In this document: piece by piece, positions 6,792-9,172 of the stretch
Position numbering within the stretch: the stretch's first letter is position 1
Layout: each line of letters begins with the position of its first letter
Assembly: GCA_003819975.1 (NCBI GenBank)
Contig: RPPU01000139.1
Coordinates: 1-9,172, forward strand
Length of the DNA stretch: 9,172 bases
From: Desulfobacteraceae bacterium
GTDB taxonomy: Bacteria; Desulfobacterota; DSM-4660; Desulfatiglandales; HGW-15
Reading direction: 5' to 3'
Made by a program: the position numbers and the translations under genes
Notes under the pieces: model-generated
The model's input: only the letters and a program-made list of their open reading frames with translations
The model's database searches: none
Told to the model about the DNA's origin: nothing

Positions 6792-7850
6792 TCATTTTTT
6801 TAAATTCCTGGCTTGTTGACTGATTGTTTTCCAATGTTTTTTTTCCACGGCATTGGCTTTCATGGTCTGCCGGTCGGACAAGTAGGCAAACTCCTTTTTC
6901 AATTTAAGGAAACTTTTAAGACGCTCCGGATCGAGCGTTGTATCGGTTACGGCCTTTTGAACGGCACAGCCCGGTTCGGTTTGGTGGCTGCAATCTTTGA
7001 AGCGGCATTGGAGGACCAAGGCTTCAATATCGTCGAAGACTTGTTTCAGTCCCTCTTCTTCGCCCCAAACCTGCAATTCGCGCATGCCGGGCGTATCCAT
7101 GACCATGCCGCCGGTCGGAAGTAAAATCAGTTCGCGGAAACTGGTGGTATGGCGGCCGCGGCTGCCGAGCTCGCTGACTTCATTGACCTTAAGCCGCGCG
7201 GTGCCCAGGAGCGCATTAATGATCGTGGATTTGCCCACTCCGGAAGAACCTAAAAAAGCAGCGGTCTTTCCGGTTTTAAGATATTGATTCAGGATGTCCA
7301 GGCCTGATGGACGGCGGGCGCTGACGGTGTGTACGTCAACTCCGCAAGCGATGGCTTGAACCTCGTGTTTGCGGGCTTCGGCTTCGGCGCAGAGGTCGTC
7401 TTTATTCAGCAGCACAACCGGTATGGCGCCGCTTTCCCAGGCCAGGGATAGGTAGCGCTCAATCCTTCGCAGATTGAAATTTAGATCCAAGCCGCAAATA
7501 ATAAACGCCAGGTCGATATTGGCGGCAACCACCTGTTCTTCGGTCAAATGGCCCGTGGTTTTGCGACTGAAAGCATTCTGCCGGGGAAGAAGCGCCTGGA
7601 TGGCCGCTTTTTCTTCCATAGGCTGGATCGAGGCCGCCACCCAGTCGCCGACCGCCGGGAAGTTATTTTTACTGCCGGCGGCAAAGCGGAATTTACCGGG
7701 TAGGTCGCAGATATAGGCGCCCTGTTCATTGCAGGCGATATATTTTTCCCGGTTTGCGCGCGTGATCCGCAGGGCCGTTAAGTTTTGCTTTCGATAAGGT
7801 TCAAAGTGGCTGTCGAAAAAGTCATTCCAGCCGAGATCGGTCAATAACAT
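6792..7850 (-). CDS. rsgA: Ribosome small-subunit-dependent GTPase A (RsgA/YjeQ)
   Basis: The 352-residue product is the circularly permuted GTPase that helps late 30S subunit maturation and releases assembly factors such as RbfA. An N-terminal OB-fold spans about residues 22-95, including the VGDWV strand. GTPase motifs occur in permuted order: NKDD (G4, 149-152), the P-loop GSSGVGKS (G1, 201-208), RGRHTT (G2/switch I, 231-236) and DTPG (G3, 252-255). The C-terminal zinc finger is C282, C287, H289 and C295 in CRFKDCSHQTEPGC. Length is normal. I start at 7850, where GGAG lies 7 nt upstream; a longer frame to 7943 has no ribosome site and no family support. A small hairpin (7861-7879) abuts the ribosome site. 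It is the first gene of the minus-strand group and is divergent from the outer-membrane protein gene. Confidence 0.95.
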   Translation of the reverse strand: MLLTDLGWNDFFDSHFEPYRKQNLTALRITRANREKYIACNEQGAYICDLPGKFRFAAGSKNNFPAVGDWVAASIQPMEEKAAIQALLPRQNAFSRKTTGHLTEEQVVAANIDLAFIICGLDLNFNLRRIERYLSLAWESGAIPVVLLNKDDLCAEAEARKHEVQAIACGVDVHTVSARRPSGLDILNQYLKTGKTAAFLGSSGVGKSTIINALLGTARLKVNEVSELGSRGRHTTSFRELILLPTGGMVMDTPGMRELQVWGEEEGLKQVFDDIEALVLQCRFKDCSHQTEPGCAVQKAVTDTTLDPERLKSFLKLKKEFAYLSDRQTMKANAVEKKHWKTISQQARNLKK

Positions 7851-7857
7851 TGTTTTA

Positions 7858-7861
7858 CTCC
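7858..7861 (-). promoter_or_regulatory. Ribosome-binding site of rsgA
   Basis: GGAG on the minus strand is 7 nt before the ATG at 7850. CGGTT/AACCG (7861-7865 with 7875-7879) can form a 5-bp stem touching its upstream edge. Confidence 0.65.
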
Positions 7862-8021
7862 GGTTGCTGAAGATAACCGCCAAGGGATGGCAGAGTTTGC
7901 CGTCTCTTAACGGAAAAATAACATACTTTAACACAGCATTCAAAGATTAGCTTTTGGTAAGCGTGCCTCGGTTTGATAATCTTGAAGATATTAACGAGTT
8001 CAAACCGCATTCTTTCGGTTC

Positions 8022-8041
8022 AATTGCCAATATTGGCAATT
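8022..8041. promoter_or_regulatory. Perfect 20-bp palindrome, candidate operator
   Basis: The half-site AATTGCCAAT is followed directly by its exact reverse complement, with no spacer. It lies about 42 bp before the TATAAT box of the plus-strand gene and about 170 bp before the rsgA start. A site of this symmetry between divergent genes suits a dimeric regulator, but the cognate protein is not in the window. Confidence 0.5.
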
Positions 8042-8082
8042 CATTCAAACCCGGTTTTAAATCCCACCCCATTCTTTTTGCA

Positions 8083-8088
8083 TATAAT
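8083..8088 (+). promoter_or_regulatory. Candidate -10 box (TATAAT)
   Basis: This is an exact sigma-70 -10 hexamer in an AT-rich stretch, but the -35 position 17 bp upstream (near 8060-8065) matches TTGACA poorly. If used, the leader to the TTG start would be about 165 nt. Confidence 0.35.
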
Positions 8089-8129
8089 CTAAAAAATATA
8101 ATAATATTAAACACTTATATTGTGATGTC

Positions 8130-8135
8130 TTGACA
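8130..8135 (+). promoter_or_regulatory. Candidate -35 box (TTGACA)
   Basis: This is an exact -35 hexamer, but the best -10 match at normal spacing (TAAGCT, 8154-8159, 18-bp spacer) is poor. It may be an activator-dependent promoter or a chance match. It gives a leader of about 95 nt for the outer-membrane protein gene. Confidence 0.3.
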
Positions 8136-8148
8136 GGTATAGATCTCT

Positions 8149-8265
8149 ATGACTAAGCTGATGATATCCACGTGGGGTGGATGGAAGATTTTTTATCAAC
8201 AAGAATCGCTTCGAGATATCACACCGATTGAAGCATCTATTAAAACAGGGAGGAAATTGTTTTGA
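8149..8265 (+). CDS. Possible 38-residue small ORF ahead of the outer-membrane protein gene
   Basis: An ATG at 8149 opens a 38-codon frame starting MTKLMISTWGGWKIFY. Its TGA stop overlaps the TTG start of the next gene as TTGA, an arrangement typical of translational coupling. The Shine-Dalgarno match before this ATG is weak, the product resembles no family I know, and it has no signal peptide. The TTGACA box would place the transcript start close to this ATG. It may be a leader peptide or simply chance. Confidence 0.2.
   Translation: MTKLMISTWGGWKIFYQQESLRDITPIEASIKTGRKLF
8248..8253 (+). promoter_or_regulatory. Ribosome-binding site supporting a TTG start
   Basis: GGGAGG lies 8 nt before TTG at 8262. 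This strong site and the signal peptide starting KKVIGLFF decide the unusual TTG start; no ATG occurs in frame nearby. Confidence 0.8.
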
Positions 8266-9172
8266 AAAAAGTTATAGGTCTATTTTTTATCTGTGCCTTT
8301 ATTCTGGCCGCATCCAGTTACGGCCAAGTTAAACCGCAAACCTATTCCTTTTCACCATTTATCGGCGGGTACACGTTCGACAGTGAAGAGGACCTTGATA
8401 CCAAACCGGTTTTTGGCGTGCGGCTGGGTTACGATATAAACCAGAGATGGGGGATCGAAGGTATTTTCGATTATTTGAAAACAGACTACAACAGGGGCGC
8501 CGTTCAGACGGATGCCAACTATTACGGTTATCGGATGGAGGCCCTCTACTATTTCATGCCGGAAAAGAAGTTGGTTCCATTTTTGGCCGTGGGTTTGGGA
8601 GGCCGGAGCCTCCATTATGATCAGAATGTGAGCAATGAAAGCGATTTTCTGGTCGATTACGGGGCCGGCTTTAAATATTTCTTTTCCGAACGCACGGCTC
8701 TGCGCGGCGATGTGCGGCATTTGTTTGTCACCGATGACAGCCATAATAATTTTGAATACGGTCTTGGTCTCAGTTTTTATTTCGGCGGGCCCAAGCAAGC
8801 GCCGGTAAAACCGGTTCTCGATTCGGATCATGATGGGGTAACGGATGATTTTGACAAATGTCCCAACACCCCGACAGGCGTTGAAGTGGATATGAACGGC
8901 TGTCCCCTGGATACGGATAAAGACGAAGTTCCGGATTATTTAGATAAATGCCCCGGCACACCGCTGGGCGTGAAAGTGGACCAAGACGGCTGCCCCCTGG
9001 ATACGGATAAAGACGGAGTTTTGGATTATCTGGATAAATGCCCCGGCACACCGCTGGGCGTGAAAGTGAACCAAGACGGCTGCCCCCTGGATACGGATAA
9101 AGACGGAGTTTTGGATTATCTGGATAAATGCCCCGGCACACCGCTGGGCGTGAAAGTGAACCAAGACGGCTG
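8262..9172 (+). CDS. OmpA-type outer-membrane barrel with thrombospondin type-3 repeats (3' partial)
   Basis: The frame is open from the TTG at 8262 to the window end (303 complete codons). The signal peptide occupies residues 1-21, with hydrophobic IGLFFICAFILAASS and a likely cut before Q22. Residues about 25-175 form an OmpA-like beta-barrel: strands alternate aromatic and polar residues (FSPFIGGYTF, FGVRLGYDI, YRMEALYYFMP) and the domain closes with LGLSFYFGG. From residue 184, 30-residue thrombospondin type-3 repeats follow, with DxDxDG acidic loops that bind calcium and CP pairs. Three complete repeats follow a divergent first one or begin the next. In such proteins the repeats usually form a rigid stalk leading to a C-terminal OmpA peptidoglycan-binding domain, which would lie beyond the window. 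The gene is divergent from rsgA. The cargo or partner of the barrel is unknown. Confidence 0.88.
   Translation, partial: MKKVIGLFFICAFILAASSYGQVKPQTYSFSPFIGGYTFDSEEDLDTKPVFGVRLGYDINQRWGIEGIFDYLKTDYNRGAVQTDANYYGYRMEALYYFMPEKKLVPFLAVGLGGRSLHYDQNVSNESDFLVDYGAGFKYFFSERTALRGDVRHLFVTDDSHNNFEYGLGLSFYFGGPKQAPVKPVLDSDHDGVTDDFDKCPNTPTGVEVDMNGCPLDTDKDEVPDYLDKCPGTPLGVKVDQDGCPLDTDKDGVLDYLDKCPGTPLGVKVNQDGCPLDTDKDGVLDYLDKCPGTPLGVKVNQDG
8811..9170 (+). repeat. Four 90-bp tandem repeats encoding type-3 repeats
   Basis: Units start at 8811, 8901, 8991 and 9081, and a fifth begins at 9171. The first is diverged. The second differs from the third by about seven bases. The third (8991-9080) and fourth (9081-9170) are identical at all 90 positions, which indicates recent amplification or gene conversion. 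Each unit encodes a 30-residue repeat of the form CPLDTDKDGVxDYLDKCPGT plus ten more residues. The array continues past the window, so the copy number is unknown. Confidence 0.92.

Larger units (their letters stand above)
7851..8261. other. Divergent intergenic region between rsgA and the outer-membrane protein gene
   Basis: About 411 bp separate the two divergent starts. The part nearest the plus-strand gene is very AT-rich (8082-8120). It contains a perfect 20-bp palindrome (8022-8041), the octamer TTCAAACC on both sides of it (7999-8006 and 8044-8051), and an 8-bp inverted repeat (7969-7976 with 8000-8007). It also holds a TATAAT box (8083-8088), a TTGACA box (8130-8135) and a possible 38-codon ORF (8149-8265). 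This is enough structure to suggest a regulated divergent promoter region, but exact start sites cannot be read from sequence. Confidence 0.55.

Noticed and set aside
7851..7943. 31-residue N-terminal extension of RsgA
   Set aside because: No ribosome site precedes it, the residues are not part of the RsgA family, and GGAG precedes the ATG at 7850.
8352..9164. Long minus-strand open frames over the outer-membrane protein gene, including one with repeated protein segments (8770-9141 and 8940-9164)
   Set aside because: They are antisense reflections of the type-3 repeat array. The plus-strand frame has a signal peptide, barrel, ribosome site and known repeat family; the antisense products resemble nothing and lack ribosome sites.
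8811..9172. CRISPR-like array
   Set aside because: The 90-bp units are contiguous with no spacers and stay in frame within a coding sequence.

Overview
The window looks like a chromosomal stretch of a Gram-negative bacterium. It encodes two OmpA-type envelope proteins, an outer-membrane beta-barrel with calcium-binding type-3 repeats, and Sec signal peptides. Base composition is moderate, near 50% G+C by eye, with AT-rich intergenic gaps. A combined DUF523-DUF1722 protein, a C_GCAxxG_C_C redox protein and a CARDB surface-type protein would suit a Desulfobacterota-like or similar environmental anaerobe, but I cannot fix the taxon from sequence alone. I see no phage genes, transposases, tRNA, rRNA or CRISPR.

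Left part (1-4413, all plus strand): the 3' end of a CARDB protein with two copies of a Cys-containing module, closed by a strong intrinsic terminator. Next come a secreted OmpA-domain protein, a pair of tandem hairpins, a YdjM/DUF457-type membrane metal-dependent hydrolase, a patatin-like phospholipase, about 315 bp of apparently non-coding DNA, and an isoprenylcysteine-methyltransferase-like integral membrane protein. These genes share an envelope and lipid theme but are spaced as separate or loosely linked units.

Middle part (4547-7850, all minus strand, convergent with the left part): the order of transcription is rsgA, then a DUF523-DUF1722 protein, then an RNase Z-like metallo-beta-lactamase-fold hydrolase, then, after 99 bp, a C_GCAxxG_C_C family protein. 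The first three are packed within about 20 bp of each other and look like one operon.

Right part (7851-9172): a divergent intergenic region of about 411 bp carries a perfect 20-bp palindrome, a consensus -10-like box, a TTGACA box and a possible 38-codon ORF. It leads into a plus-strand outer-membrane protein gene with a TTG start. That gene encodes a signal peptide, an eight-strand-type barrel and tandem thrombospondin type-3 repeats. It runs off the window inside a 90-bp DNA repeat whose last two copies are identical.

No clear undescribed multi-gene system is evident. The points most worth a second look are the DUF523 protein with serine at a usual Fe-S cysteine position, its gene neighbourhood, the palindrome between the divergent genes, and the recently amplified type-3 repeats.
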